Assembly (NCBI GenBank): GCA_025210515.1
Contig: JAOARM010000042.1
Coordinates: forward strand, 1-64,000
Length of the DNA: 64,000 nucleotides
Source of the DNA: Vallitalea sp.
Lineage (GTDB): Bacteria > Bacillota > Clostridia > Lachnospirales > Vallitaleaceae
Reading direction: 5' to 3'
Below the pieces are notes generated by a model that saw nothing but the letters and a program-made list of their open reading frames with translations, was not told the DNA's origin and did no database searches. Below are positions 52,503 to 62,787 of this stretch, piece after piece. Within the stretch, counting starts at the first letter, position 1. Every line of letters starts with the position of its first letter. Position numbers and translations under genes: made by a program.

Positions 52503-54584
52503 ATGTTTGATTATAGAGAGTATTACAAAGATGAAAATGAAATAATTAAAAGTGATTATGAAAAATCACTACAACTTATTAATGAGATTATTCAAAATAC
52601 AGTAGATGATAATAATTATAATAAATATTTTAATAAAGTAGGTAAGTACATAATTAAGTTGGCAAAACTTGAAGAAGAGCTATGTGAAGACTATTTTAAA
52701 CAAAAAAGTTTTGAAGAACTTAAAAGTATTAATGAATCACTATATGTAGGCTTACTACCTAATAATTATAATACTGATTATAATAACCCAGCTTATGCAG
52801 TGCAAGTATTTGGTGAAGAAATTGGGCAAATACTATCATATTTATCTTCAAGAGTACAAGAATATATACAATTTGCTTATCAACATAAAGTATTTGAGAT
52901 GAATAGAACTAATAAGCTTTTTATAGATATTTATAATTATATTACTAAGACAGATAATGTTGATGCAACTAAGTTAAAGAATATTATTACTAAAGATGCA
53001 AAAGAAAATGTTGATCTATCAACAAAAATGTACATAAATGAATTATGTAATGCCGAAAGATCTTATTTAAGAGATATGGTTGCACAAGAAGATTTAACTG
53101 ATTTTAGATATTTATTTAAATACGGTAAATATATTGGTGATAATGAGATAAAAATAGCTGAGTATCTTAATACATTACCAGAAAATAAAATCATATTAAT
53201 GGCTAATATTATGACTGAAGGATATAGAATGGGTTTTATTAGAGATAACAAAGACATTACTATTAAATCTACAGTTAGTTTAAGATATCAAATAGGTTTT
53301 GAAAGAGTGATGAAAGTAGTTATAGAGAATTTTGAAAAACTTAACTTAAAATCACTTATTAGTATTGAAACAACAACTAATATAGAATATGCACATACAT
53401 TTACAAAAATGTTTTCAACTAATCCTAACAAACAATATTCATATGATCACAGATATGATTATGCATTGTATTATGATAAAGAGTATGTTGCACTTAAAGA
53501 ACAAGCATTTGAAAAATATGTTAAAGTGTATGCAGATAAATTAAAAGCTCAAGGAGGACCTGCGTTACTTGAAGTGTTTGGAGAAAAGCCGTTTTCACCT
53601 AAAACAACAGTACAAAACTTATCATTAGATGATAAGCAGACTAGTTTGAATAAGTCAAGCCAAATAGCTATTCAAAAAATAATAAATCCATACTTATCTA
53701 GAGAAGAATATAGTTTTACAATTGTATCATATCCTATTCCAGAAATAGGAGAACAGTTTGAAGAAATATTTGATGCTACTATTGAAGTGAATACTCTTGA
53801 TGCTAATATGTATGAAAGAATACAACAAACAATTATTGATGCACTTGATGAAGGTGAATATGTTCATGTTAAAGGTAAAGGCTCTAATAAAACAGATATA
53901 ATGGTTAATCTATATGAACTTAATGATAGAGAAAAAGAAACAAGATTTCATAACTGTTTAGCAGATGTTAATATCCCAGTTGGTGAAGTGTATACGTCAC
54001 CAGTTCTTACAGGAACTAATGGTACTTTGTTTGTTAAAGAAGTATACTTAAAAGGTCTTAAGTATGAAAATCTTGAGATTGTTTTTAAAGATGGTTATAT
54101 AGATTCTTATACTTGTAGTAACTTTGATGTTGAAGAAGAAAATAAAAAATTCGTATATGAGAATTTGATGTTACCACATAAAACATTACCATTAGGAGAA
54201 TTTGCAATAGGAACAAATACAACAGCATATGTAATGGCAAATAAATATAATATATTAGATATATTACCAATATTAATTACAGAGAAAATGGGACCACATT
54301 TTGCTATTGGGGATACTTGCTTCTTGTGGAGTGAAGATGTTCCAGTATATAATTCAAATGGAAAAGAAGTTATAGCAAGAGATAATGAAAAATCAATTTT
54401 AAGAAAGACAAATATTGAAGAAGCATATACAGGGTTACATACAGATATTACAATACCTTATAACGAACTTGATTCAATTGATATTGTATTAAAAAATGGA
54501 GATAAAATAGGTATTATTAATAATGGTAGATTTGTTTTAGAAGGTACACAGGAATTAAATAAAGCTTTAGATAAACTAGACTAA
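52503..54584 (+). CDS. M29-family aminopeptidase (leucyl aminopeptidase), long form
   Basis: Zinc aminopeptidase of the thermophilic M29 type, extended at the N-terminus by about 300 residues of unknown, largely helical sequence. The C-terminal part contains the M29 core with SYPIPEIGEQF, IHVKGKGSN-like HVKGKGSNKTD, GTNTTAYVMAN and MGPHFAIGDTC near residue 600, whose glutamate and histidine would bind metal. 693 aa is long compared with classical M29 (about 410) but matches clostridial forms. AGGAGG precedes the ATG. Cytoplasmic; probably recycles peptides. Confidence 0.78.
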   Translation: MFDYREYYKDENEIIKSDYEKSLQLINEIIQNTVDDNNYNKYFNKVGKYIIKLAKLEEELCEDYFKQKSFEELKSINESLYVGLLPNNYNTDYNNPAYAVQVFGEEIGQILSYLSSRVQEYIQFAYQHKVFEMNRTNKLFIDIYNYITKTDNVDATKLKNIITKDAKENVDLSTKMYINELCNAERSYLRDMVAQEDLTDFRYLFKYGKYIGDNEIKIAEYLNTLPENKIILMANIMTEGYRMGFIRDNKDITIKSTVSLRYQIGFERVMKVVIENFEKLNLKSLISIETTTNIEYAHTFTKMFSTNPNKQYSYDHRYDYALYYDKEYVALKEQAFEKYVKVYADKLKAQGGPALLEVFGEKPFSPKTTVQNLSLDDKQTSLNKSSQIAIQKIINPYLSREEYSFTIVSYPIPEIGEQFEEIFDATIEVNTLDANMYERIQQTIIDALDEGEYVHVKGKGSNKTDIMVNLYELNDREKETRFHNCLADVNIPVGEVYTSPVLTGTNGTLFVKEVYLKGLKYENLEIVFKDGYIDSYTCSNFDVEEENKKFVYENLMLPHKTLPLGEFAIGTNTTAYVMANKYNILDILPILITEKMGPHFAIGDTCFLWSEDVPVYNSNGKEVIARDNEKSILRKTNIEEAYTGLHTDITIPYNELDSIDIVLKNGDKIGIINNGRFVLEGTQELNKALDKLD

Positions 54585-54615
54585 TAATAACGCATACATA
54601 GATAAGGTGATGATT

Positions 54616-55275
54616 ATGAAGACAAATAAGGAAAAGTATAGAGAATTATCTAAGAAGCAGAAGAAGGAATATATATGGGAATATTATAAATATCATATTG
54701 TAGGTATTGTTTCATTACTGTTGATAATAGGAAGTCTAATAAATACTTGGTTTATTAATCCACCAGCAAAGGCAGCAGTTAGTATTACATTTATGAATAA
54801 ATATATTAATACTGATGAAACAGATGAAATAAAAAACGAGTTAGTGAAATTAATAATTACAGAAGAAGATCATAATAAAGATGTATTTATTAATAATTAC
54901 TTTTTAACTGATAATATTGAAAATGCAGATTTAGACATGGCATCTAATACAAAATTTATGGCAAATATATCAGCAAAAGAGTTAGATGTAATAATTCTAA
55001 ATAAGGAAAAATTTGAAAATTTATCAGCTATTGGAACTTTCCTAGAACTTGATAAATTAATGTTAAATGATGATTTAGATAAAATAAAAGATAAATTAGT
55101 AAAACAAAAAAATATTGATACTTCAAAATATGGATATTATGGTATTGATGTCACTGATAATGAAAAATTAAAATCAATTATGGGTGATGGAGAAAAATTT
55201 ATGTGTATTATTAATAATACAACAAGACTAGAAGAAAGTATGAAAGTTATAAATTGGTTTTTGCAGTATGATTAA
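54616..55275 (+). CDS. Membrane-anchored hypothetical protein
   Basis: The N-terminus is charged (KYRELSKKQKKEYIWEYYKYHI) and is followed by one helix (IVGIVSLLLIIGSLINTWFI, about 30-49). An extracytoplasmic domain of about 170 residues begins after it, without a fold I know. Similar-looking proteins with this N-terminus are common in clostridia, but function is unknown. ATG 54616 with AAGGTG six bases upstream is preferred to GTG 54607. A family B repeat starts directly at the stop codon. It follows the aminopeptidase gene by 31 bases and is probably co-transcribed. Confidence 0.68.
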   Translation: MKTNKEKYRELSKKQKKEYIWEYYKYHIVGIVSLLLIIGSLINTWFINPPAKAAVSITFMNKYINTDETDEIKNELVKLIITEEDHNKDVFINNYFLTDNIENADLDMASNTKFMANISAKELDVIILNKEKFENLSAIGTFLELDKLMLNDDLDKIKDKLVKQKNIDTSKYGYYGIDVTDNEKLKSIMGDGEKFMCIINNTTRLEESMKVINWFLQYD

Positions 55276-55455
55276 GAAGGACTGTTTTTAATACGTTTTT
55301 CTTGAAGTTTTAAGTTGAAAGATAGATTAGATTTAGCTATTCATATCCTTAAACGTTATAGTTAAAGGGTATGTGCTACGCCTTTTTGGCTTAGCTTATG
55401 CTAAAACTAGTCTATCTTTTTTAATATTAATAATATATGAAATAACACTTTTTTA
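55276..55455 (+). repeat. Structured repeat, family B copy 5
   Basis: Begins at the base after the upstream stop codon. Left end AGAAGGACTGTTTTTAATAC; the right end is degenerate. Inner arms GAAAGATAGATTAGATTTAG (from 55317) and CTAAAACTAGTCTATCTTT (55401-55419) pair. Hairpin 1 at 55342-55373 (CATATCCTTAAAC arm) has a GTTATA loop; hairpin 2 GCC-TTTTT-GGC at 55380-55390. Plus orientation. A fragment resembling a family A right arm (TATATTACCCTAAATT, about 55480-55495) follows. Confidence 0.78.
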
Positions 55456-55525
55456 TTGAGGATATTACTACTTCGTTTATATATTACCCTAAATTCAGTA
55501 AATATTTTATATATAGCGCAACGCC

Positions 55526-55602
55526 ACAACCGAATATTATTAAAGAAAAACATAAAAATGTTCGGAAAAACTATTGACTTCTATAAAATTTATCTGTAAA
55601 AT
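55526..55602 (+). promoter_or_regulatory. PurR-type double PurBox and pur operon promoter
   Basis: Two inverted sites match the Bacillus PurBox AWWWCCGAACWWT: ACAACCGAATATT (55526-55538) and, on the minus strand, TTTTCCGAACATT (55557-55569), 18 bases apart. The promoter TTGACT (55574-55579)/TAAAAT (55597-55602), 17-base spacer, follows at once. This is the layout of PurR-repressed pur operons relieved by PRPP. purR itself is not in the window. Confidence 0.82.
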
Positions 55603-55667
55603 GATTATACAAGTTAAGTAAAATAATTATCATAATTAAATTGAAATGATAATAAGGAGTTGTTCGT

Positions 55668-56831
55668 ATGAATATTCTTTCTAAGAAGATAGGAATAATA
55701 GGTGGAGGACAATTAGGGAAAATGATGATATTGGATGCCAAGAGATTAGGCTTTTATGTTATTACATTAGACCCCTCCAAACTATGTCCATCACACAGTA
55801 TTTCTGATGAACATATAGTAGCTTCCTTCGATGATGAAGAAGCAATACGAAGGATGGCTGAGAAAGTAGACGTTATAACTTATGAATTTGAACATATTGA
55901 TGTAAATATATTGAAGAAATTAGAAAAAGAAGGGTATGTTATATATCCTACTGCAAAGAGCTTAGAAATAATTCAAGATAAATTTAATCAAAAAACTACA
56001 CTTCTTAATAATAATATTACAATCCCAGAATTTAGATCTATTAATTCAATCCAAGATATAATAAATATAAGTACAGAATTTTCATTTCCTATGATGTTAA
56101 AGACATGCACAGGTGGTTATGATGGTAAAGGCAACTACATCATAAAAGATAAGAGTTCTATTCAAGAAGCATATAATGAGTTAGGTGGAGGAAAGCAACC
56201 ATTAATGATAGAAAAATATGTAGAATTTGAAAAAGAAATTTCAGTACTTACGTGTAGAGGAATTAATGGAGACATAGTTATTTATCCAGTGGGAGAAAAT
56301 ATTCATAAAAATAGCATTCTAGATGAAACAAGAGTTCCAGCTAATATATCTATAGAGTGTACTAAGAAAGCAATGGATGTTGCATATAAAGTAATGGAAG
56401 TATTTGCAGGAGTAGGTATGTTTTGTGTGGAAATGTTTGTCACAAAAGATGAAGAAGTATTAGTTAATGAAGTAGCTCCAAGACCACATAATTCGGGACA
56501 TTATACAATAGAAGGGTGTTTGACTTCTCAATTTGAACAACATATAAGAGCAATAACTGGAATGCCACTTGGTGATGTAAGTTTAAGATGTCCAACAGTT
56601 ATGAAGAATTTGTTAGGTGAAAAAGAAAATAGTGGTATAGCTTATTATACAGGGCTTGATAAAGTTTATAATGATGGAAATGTTAAAGTTCATATATACG
56701 GAAAAGAAGAAGTAAAACCTAATAGGAAGATGGGACATCTAACTGTATGTTCAGATACAATTGAAGAAGCTGTAAATAAAGCTAATGAAGCAATGAAAGA
56801 TATTAAAGTTGTTTGTAAAGAAAATATATAA
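55668..56831 (+). CDS. purK: N5-carboxyaminoimidazole ribonucleotide synthase
   Basis: ATP-grasp enzyme that carboxylates AIR to N5-CAIR with bicarbonate and ATP. It begins KIGIIGGGQLGKMMILDAKRLG and contains VLVNEVAPRPHNSGHYTIEGC and CTGGYDGKGNYI, typical of PurK. Length 387 aa is normal. First gene of the pur operon, with AAGGAGT before its ATG. PurE follows after 59 bases. Confidence 0.95.
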   Translation: MNILSKKIGIIGGGQLGKMMILDAKRLGFYVITLDPSKLCPSHSISDEHIVASFDDEEAIRRMAEKVDVITYEFEHIDVNILKKLEKEGYVIYPTAKSLEIIQDKFNQKTTLLNNNITIPEFRSINSIQDIINISTEFSFPMMLKTCTGGYDGKGNYIIKDKSSIQEAYNELGGGKQPLMIEKYVEFEKEISVLTCRGINGDIVIYPVGENIHKNSILDETRVPANISIECTKKAMDVAYKVMEVFAGVGMFCVEMFVTKDEEVLVNEVAPRPHNSGHYTIEGCLTSQFEQHIRAITGMPLGDVSLRCPTVMKNLLGEKENSGIAYYTGLDKVYNDGNVKVHIYGKEEVKPNRKMGHLTVCSDTIEEAVNKANEAMKDIKVVCKENI

Positions 56832-56890
56832 TTAGTTTTTGAAGTATTAACTAGTAGTTTAATATAAGTAATCATTAGGAGGTAAATAAT

Positions 56891-57409
56891 ATGCAACCAA
56901 TAGTTGGAATAATAATGGGAAGTGACTCAGACTTACCTGTTATGCAAGAAGCAGCTAAAATATTAGATATATTCCAAATACCTTATGAGCTTACTATTGT
57001 ATCCGCTCATAGAACACCAGAAAGATTATTTAATTATGCAAAAAATGCCACAGAAAAAGGGCTGAAAGTTATTATAGCAGGAGCAGGAGGAGCAGCACAT
57101 TTACCAGGAATGGTTGCATCACTTACTACACTTCCAGTTATTGGAGTACCAGTCAAAACAAAAACATTAAATGGATTAGATTCTTTGTACTCAATCGTAC
57201 AGATGCCTCCAGGAATACCAGTTGCAACAGTAGCTATTAATGGTTCTAAAAATGCAGGAATACTTGCAGCTTCAATTATTGGGGCGTATAATCAAGAAAT
57301 TAGTAATAAAGTACACCAATATAAGATGGAATTAAAAGAAATGGTAGAAGATAAAGCGTTTACCCTTGAACAAATTAAATATAAACAGTATTTAGAGGAA
57401 AATCATTAA
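56891..57409 (+). CDS. purE: N5-carboxyaminoimidazole ribonucleotide mutase
   Basis: Converts N5-CAIR to CAIR. Class I PurE motifs [19 protein letters not shown] and [11 protein letters not shown] are complete. Length 172 aa fits. Works with the PurK encoded just upstream; AGGAGG supports the ATG. Confidence 0.96.
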   Translation: MQPIVGIIMGSDSDLPVMQEAAKILDIFQIPYELTIVSAHRTPERLFNYAKNATEKGLKVIIAGAGGAAHLPGMVASLTTLPVIGVPVKTKTLNGLDSLYSIVQMPPGIPVATVAINGSKNAGILAASIIGAYNQEISNKVHQYKMELKEMVEDKAFTLEQIKYKQYLEENH

Positions 57410-57474
57410 TATTAAAAAAGAAATCAAATGCAGAAGCATTAAATATATAATATAAAAAAAGAAGGGTGATAATA

Positions 57475-58188
57475 ATGAAAAAACAGGATTTATTATATGA
57501 AGGTAAAGCGAAGAAAGTATTTATAACAGATGAAGACAATAAATTAATTGTATCTTATAAAGATGATGCTACTGCATTTAACGGAGTTAAAAAAGGAACA
57601 ATACAAGAAAAAGGTGTTGTTAATAATAAAGTATCTAATTATCTAATGGGTATACTTGAGAAACAAGGAATACCTACCCATTTTGTTCAAGAGATAGATG
57701 ACAGAGAAACAGTAGTTAAGAAAGTTGAAATAGTTCCATTAGAAGTTATTGTAAGAAATATAGCAGCAGGCAGTCTTAGTAAAAGATTAGGACTTAATGA
57801 AGGAACTAAGCTTAATAAAACAGTACTTGAATATTGTTATAAAAATGATGAATTAGGAGACCCTATGATAAATGAGTATCATATATATGCTCTTTCGTTA
57901 GCAGATGAAAAAGAGCTTAATATAATTTCTTCCATGTCTTTTAAAATTAATGATATACTAACTAAGTATTTTGATGAAGTTGATATTGAACTTATTGACT
58001 TTAAGTTAGAGTTTGGTAGAACATCTGATGGAACTATTATTCTAGCTGATGAAATTTCACCAGATACTTGTCGCTATTGGGATAAAAACACAGGCGAAAA
58101 ATTAGATAAAGATCGTTTTAGAAGAGACCTTGGTAATGTAGAAGGTGCTTATCAAGAAATATATAGAAGATTATTAGGAGATAACTAA
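57475..58188 (+). CDS. purC: Phosphoribosylaminoimidazole-succinocarboxamide synthase
   Basis: SAICAR synthetase joining CAIR and aspartate with [17 protein letters not shown] at the N-terminus, [14 protein letters not shown], and [14 protein letters not shown] are diagnostic. ATG 57475 has AAGGGTG six bases before it; an in-frame GTG at 57466 lies inside that site. Length 237 aa is normal. Confidence 0.96.
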   Translation: MKKQDLLYEGKAKKVFITDEDNKLIVSYKDDATAFNGVKKGTIQEKGVVNNKVSNYLMGILEKQGIPTHFVQEIDDRETVVKKVEIVPLEVIVRNIAAGSLSKRLGLNEGTKLNKTVLEYCYKNDELGDPMINEYHIYALSLADEKELNIISSMSFKINDILTKYFDEVDIELIDFKLEFGRTSDGTIILADEISPDTCRYWDKNTGEKLDKDRFRRDLGNVEGAYQEIYRRLLGDN

Positions 58189-58231
58189 TTAGTGTTAGAA
58201 ATTAAAGTATGTGAGTAGAAAGGAGTATATT

Positions 58232-59623
58232 ATGTTTGACAAGTTAAAAGAAGAGTGCGGCGTATTTGGTGTTTATAATAATAATAATTCATTTGATACA
58301 TCTAGACTAACTTATTATGGTCTTTTTGCTCTTCAACATAGGGGTCAAGAAAGTGCGGGAATAGCGGTTAACAATAATGGTACTATTTTATATAGAAAAG
58401 AAATGGGAATGGTATCTGAGATATTCGATGATGTTGTTCTTAACTATTTAAAAGGACATTCTGCAATCGGACATGTTAGATATTCTACAACAGGAGAAAG
58501 TTATGCAGAAAATGCACAACCTCTTGTAATTAAATATACAAAAGGTCATATGGCTATAGCTCATAATGGAAATATTACTAATGCAAGTGAAATAAAAAAA
58601 GAATTAGAAGATAAAGGAACTATTTTCCAAACAACATCTGATACAGAAGTAATAGCTGCTTTGCTATCCCGAGTTAGAATTAAATATAGTGCAATAGAAG
58701 ATGCACTTAATGAAGTAATGCAGATTATAAAAGGAGCATATTCATTATTGATTATGACTCCTCATAAATTAATTGTTGCAAGAGATCCATTAGGTATGAG
58801 ACCATTAGTTATTGGAAAAAAAGATGACTCATATGTATTCTCATCTGAATCATGTGCTTTTGACTCACTAGGTATTGAGTTTATAAGAGATGTTGAACCA
58901 GGAGAAATTATTATTGTAGATAATAAAGGAATTAAATCAATACAAACAAAAACACCAGAAAAATCAGCATCATGTATATTTGAATATATATATTTTGCAA
59001 GACCAGATAGTATAATGGACGGTATAGAAGTATATAGTGCAAGATATGAAGCAGGAAGAATACTTGCAAAAGAACATCCAGTAGATGCTGACGTAGTAGT
59101 TGGTGTTCCAGATTCAGGGCTTGCTGCGGCTCACGGATTTGCAGATGAGTCAGGAATAAAATATGTTGGTGGATTTATGAAAAACCGTTATGTGGGAAGA
59201 ACATTTATCCAACCTAGCCAAGAAATGAGAGAGTTAGGAGTACATCTAAAACTAAATCCTATTAGAAGTCAGATTGAAGGAAAAAGAGTAGTTATGATAG
59301 ATGATTCTATTGTAAGAGGTACTACATGTAGAAAAATAGTGAATTTATTAAAAGATGCAGGAGCAAAAGAAGTTCATGTTAGAGTAAGTTCACCACCAGT
59401 AAAATATTCTTGTTATTTTGGAATAGATACACCAGAACGCACGAAACTTATTGCAGGAACTAAGACTATGGATGAAATTAGAGAATTAATATGTGCAGAT
59501 AGTCTTGGATATATAAGTAATGAAGGATTACTTAATACATGCAAAAATGGAAAAAGAGAATACTGTATGGCGTGTTTCAATGGTAAGTATCCTATAGATG
59601 TTAACAATAAGGAGGAAAAATAA
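58232..59623 (+). CDS. purF: Amidophosphoribosyltransferase
   Basis: First committed enzyme of purine synthesis. The start ATG 58232 (AAAGGAG seven bases before) gives [13 protein letters not shown], so the N-terminal nucleophile Cys9 is exposed after removal of an 8-residue leader, as in Bacillus-type PurF, which also carries a 4Fe-4S cluster. [11 protein letters not shown], and the PRPP site [13 protein letters not shown] near the C-terminal third, are present. Its stop overlaps the purM start by one base. Confidence 0.96.
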   Translation: MFDKLKEECGVFGVYNNNNSFDTSRLTYYGLFALQHRGQESAGIAVNNNGTILYRKEMGMVSEIFDDVVLNYLKGHSAIGHVRYSTTGESYAENAQPLVIKYTKGHMAIAHNGNITNASEIKKELEDKGTIFQTTSDTEVIAALLSRVRIKYSAIEDALNEVMQIIKGAYSLLIMTPHKLIVARDPLGMRPLVIGKKDDSYVFSSESCAFDSLGIEFIRDVEPGEIIIVDNKGIKSIQTKTPEKSASCIFEYIYFARPDSIMDGIEVYSARYEAGRILAKEHPVDADVVVGVPDSGLAAAHGFADESGIKYVGGFMKNRYVGRTFIQPSQEMRELGVHLKLNPIRSQIEGKRVVMIDDSIVRGTTCRKIVNLLKDAGAKEVHVRVSSPPVKYSCYFGIDTPERTKLIAGTKTMDEIRELICADSLGYISNEGLLNTCKNGKREYCMACFNGKYPIDVNNKEEK

Positions 59624-60648
59624 TGGCTATAGATTATAAAGCTTCTGGAGTTGATGTTGAAGCAGGTTATAAAGCGGTAGAACTAATGAAAAAGCATGTA
59701 AAAACTACATTTAGAGAAGAAGTGGTAACAGATATCGGAGGATTTGGAGGCTTGTTTTCTTTAGCAAAACATAAAATGGAAGAACCAATTCTTGTATCTG
59801 GCACAGATGGTGTTGGAACTAAGTTGAAAATGGCATTTCTACTTGATACACATAATACAATTGGAATTGATTGTGTAGCTATGTGTGTTAATGATATTAT
59901 ATGTTCTGGAGCAGAGCCATTATTTTTTCTAGATTATATTGCTTGTGGTAAAAACACACCAGAAAAAATAGCTGATATTGTTAGTGGTATTGCAGAAGGT
60001 TGTAGACAGTCAGGTACAGCACTAATTGGTGGTGAAACTGCTGAAATGCCAGGATTTTATAATACAGATGAATACGATATGGCTGGTTTTGCAGTTGGTA
60101 TAGTTGATAAAAGCAAAGTAATAGATGGTTCGCTGGTAGAAGAAGGAGATGTACTACTTGGATTACCATCATCTGGAATACACAGCAATGGCTATTCCCT
60201 TGTTAGAAAATTATTTGAACCTACAAAAGACAATTTATCTACATATATTGATGAACTAAATTGTACATTAGGAGAAGAATTACTAAAACCAACCAAGTTA
60301 TATGTAGAAATCATCAACACCCTAAAAGATAAAGTGAATATTAAAGCAATTAGTCATATAACTGGAGGCGGATTTATAGAGAATATCCCAAGAGTACTAA
60401 AAGATAACTATAGCGTTAATATAAGAAAAGGCTCTTGGCCAGTTCATGAGATATTTAACATAATGCAAGAAAAAGGAAAAATAGAAGATAGAAGTATGTA
60501 TAATACTTTTAATATGGGAATAGGAATGGTAGTTGTACTTAACAAAGAAGAAGGAGAAAAAGCAATAAAAGTTTTAGAAGGAATAGGTGAAAAAAGTTAT
60601 ATAATAGGAAGTATTGAAAAAGGAAACAAAGAAGTTATAATTGGTTAG
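59623..60648 (+). CDS. purM: Phosphoribosylformylglycinamidine cyclo-ligase
   Basis: AIR synthetase. Motifs include [48 protein letters not shown] and [12 protein letters not shown]. Length 341 aa is normal. Overlaps purF by one base, with AGGAGG inside the end of purF. Confidence 0.96.
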   Translation: MAIDYKASGVDVEAGYKAVELMKKHVKTTFREEVVTDIGGFGGLFSLAKHKMEEPILVSGTDGVGTKLKMAFLLDTHNTIGIDCVAMCVNDIICSGAEPLFFLDYIACGKNTPEKIADIVSGIAEGCRQSGTALIGGETAEMPGFYNTDEYDMAGFAVGIVDKSKVIDGSLVEEGDVLLGLPSSGIHSNGYSLVRKLFEPTKDNLSTYIDELNCTLGEELLKPTKLYVEIINTLKDKVNIKAISHITGGGFIENIPRVLKDNYSVNIRKGSWPVHEIFNIMQEKGKIEDRSMYNTFNMGIGMVVVLNKEEGEKAIKVLEGIGEKSYIIGSIEKGNKEVIIG

Positions 60649-60663
60649 GAAGGAATTGACGAT

Positions 60664-61296
60664 ATGCTTAGAATAGGAGTTCTTGTTTCTGGGGGAGGAA
60701 CGAATTTACAAGCTATTATTGACAAAATAGAAGACAAAACTATTAAAAATACGCAGATAGTAGCAGTAGTAAGTAATAAGCAAAATGCTTATGCTCTAGA
60801 AAGAATCAAGAAATATAATATAGAAGGCAAATGTATTAAACCAAGTGATTATTTAACTAAAAAAGATTTTACTCTGGCACTAAGAGATTATTTTTTATCG
60901 TTAGAGGTTGATTTAATTGTACTTGCTGGCTATCTAGTAGTATTATCAGAGGAATTTGTACAAGCATTTCCTAATAAAATAATGAATATTCATCCATCTC
61001 TAATACCTGCTTTTTGTGGAAATGGTTTTTATGGATTAAGAGTTCATAAAGGTGTGATAGAGCGTGGAGTAAAGATAACAGGAGCTACAGTTCATTTTGT
61101 AGATGAAGGAACAGATACAGGGCCAATTATTCTTCAAAAACCAGTAGAAGTTAAAGAAAATGATACACCAGAAATTCTACAACGAAGAGTAATGGAAGAA
61201 GCTGAATGGGTTATATATCCAGAAGCTATTAGATTATATGCAGAAGGACGTATTATAGTAGAAAATAATAAAGTGAAAATACTTGATAGTATTTAA
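60664..61296 (+). CDS. purN: Phosphoribosylglycinamide formyltransferase
   Basis: Transfers a formyl group from 10-formyl-THF to GAR. It begins RIGVLVSGGGTNLQAIID and has the catalytic NIHPSLIPAFCG (Asn, His) and VDEGTDTGPI (Asp) segments. Length 210 aa is normal. It follows purM by 15 bases with AGGAA as RBS. Confidence 0.95.
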   Translation: MLRIGVLVSGGGTNLQAIIDKIEDKTIKNTQIVAVVSNKQNAYALERIKKYNIEGKCIKPSDYLTKKDFTLALRDYFLSLEVDLIVLAGYLVVLSEEFVQAFPNKIMNIHPSLIPAFCGNGFYGLRVHKGVIERGVKITGATVHFVDEGTDTGPIILQKPVEVKENDTPEILQRRVMEEAEWVIYPEAIRLYAEGRIIVENNKVKILDSI

Positions 61297-61361
61297 TATG
61301 TAAGATTAGTAATTAGTTCTAATGAGGTATTATATCCTATATGAAAGGGGATAAAAAATTG

Positions 61362-62621
61362 ATGAATATACTTGTAGTTGGAAGTGGCGGAAGAGAACAT
61401 GCTATCATATGGAAATTATCACAAAGTGATAGAGTAGATAAAATATACTGTGCACCAGGTAATGCTGGTATTTCACAGTTAGCAGAGTGCGTTGATATTA
61501 GTGCAACGGATATAGAAAATTTGGTTTCATTTGCAAAAAATACAAATATAGATTTGACTATTGTTGGCATGGATGATCCTTTAATGTTGGGGATAGTAGA
61601 TGCATTTGAAGAAGCAGACTTGAAAATATTTGGACCAAGTAAAAATGCTGCAATTATTGAAGGAAGCAAGATTTTTTCAAAAGAGCTTATGAAAAAATAT
61701 AATATTCCTACAGCAGATTATGAAATATTTCATGATCCAGAATTAGCAGATAATTATTTGAAACAATATAATAACTATCCAGTAGTTATTAAAGCTGACG
61801 GATTAGCATTAGGTAAAGGTGTATTAATATGCAATACATATGAGGAAGCTTATGATGCAATAAAAACTATAATGATAGATAAGAAGTTTGGAGACGCTGG
61901 TGATAAAATAGTTATAGAAGAATTTCTTCAAGGACCTGAAGTATCAGTTCTATCATTTTGTGACGGAGAAACTATAATTCCTATGGTAAGTGCTCAAGAT
62001 CATAAAAGAGCATTAGATGGAGATCAAGGACTTAATACAGGCGGAATGGGAACTTTCTCACCTAGTAAATATTATACAGATGAGATTCATAAACAATGTA
62101 TTGAAACTATTTTTAAACCATCATTAAAAGCTATGAAAAATGAAGGTAGATCTTTTACTGGTATTATGTTTTTTGGATTAATGCTAACTGAGAAAGGTCC
62201 TAAGTTATTAGAATATAATGCTAGATTTGGAGATCCAGAAGCCCAAGTTGTACTTCCACGTCTGAAAACTGATTTAGTAGATATAGTTGAATATGCAATT
62301 GATGGGAAATTAAATGAATTAGAAATTATTTGGGATAATAAAGCTTGTGTATGCGTGATTTTAGCATCTGGAGGTTATCCAGTAAAATATGAAAAAGGAT
62401 ATGAAATTACAGGTCTTAACAAACAAAAAGAAGATGATATATTGATTTTTCATGCTGGAACAAAAATAGTTAATGACAAAGTTGTGACTAATGGTGGACG
62501 AGTATTAGGATTAACAGCTATTGGGGATGATATTGTTCAAGCTAGAGAGAAAGCATATGAAGCTTTGAAATATATTGATTTTTATAAAAAACAGTATAGG
62601 ACTGATATTGGAATAAAATAG
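61362..62621 (+). CDS. purD: Phosphoribosylamine-glycine ligase
   Basis: GAR synthetase, an ATP-grasp enzyme. MNILVVGSGGREHAI, KADGLALGKGV, SAQDHKRALDGDQGLNTGG, and LLEYNARFGDPEAQ are present. The start ATG 61362 agrees with the family N-terminus; ATG 61341 would add seven residues before AAAGGGG. Last gene of the operon; a terminator follows. purH and purL are not in this cluster. Confidence 0.95.
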   Translation: MNILVVGSGGREHAIIWKLSQSDRVDKIYCAPGNAGISQLAECVDISATDIENLVSFAKNTNIDLTIVGMDDPLMLGIVDAFEEADLKIFGPSKNAAIIEGSKIFSKELMKKYNIPTADYEIFHDPELADNYLKQYNNYPVVIKADGLALGKGVLICNTYEEAYDAIKTIMIDKKFGDAGDKIVIEEFLQGPEVSVLSFCDGETIIPMVSAQDHKRALDGDQGLNTGGMGTFSPSKYYTDEIHKQCIETIFKPSLKAMKNEGRSFTGIMFFGLMLTEKGPKLLEYNARFGDPEAQVVLPRLKTDLVDIVEYAIDGKLNELEIIWDNKACVCVILASGGYPVKYEKGYEITGLNKQKEDDILIFHAGTKIVNDKVVTNGGRVLGLTAIGDDIVQAREKAYEALKYIDFYKKQYRTDIGIK

Positions 62622-62710
62622 AGATAATTGCAAAAATTATAAATTTCTTAGCAAAATAGTATTAAAGCCATATGATTTGTGGTATGATATATATAAGGAA
62701 CTTTTGATTT

Positions 62711-62737
62711 ACTGACACGTTTGTTGTCAGTTTTTCT
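62711..62737 (+). terminator. Terminator of the pur operon
   Basis: ACTGACA (62711-62717) and TGTCAGT (62725-62731) pair perfectly around a 7-base loop, followed by TTTTCTTTT. Confidence 0.85.
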
Positions 62738-62787
62738 TTTATGTACTTATTTTAGCTATATAAATTAAATAGGTGGTGAATATAAGA

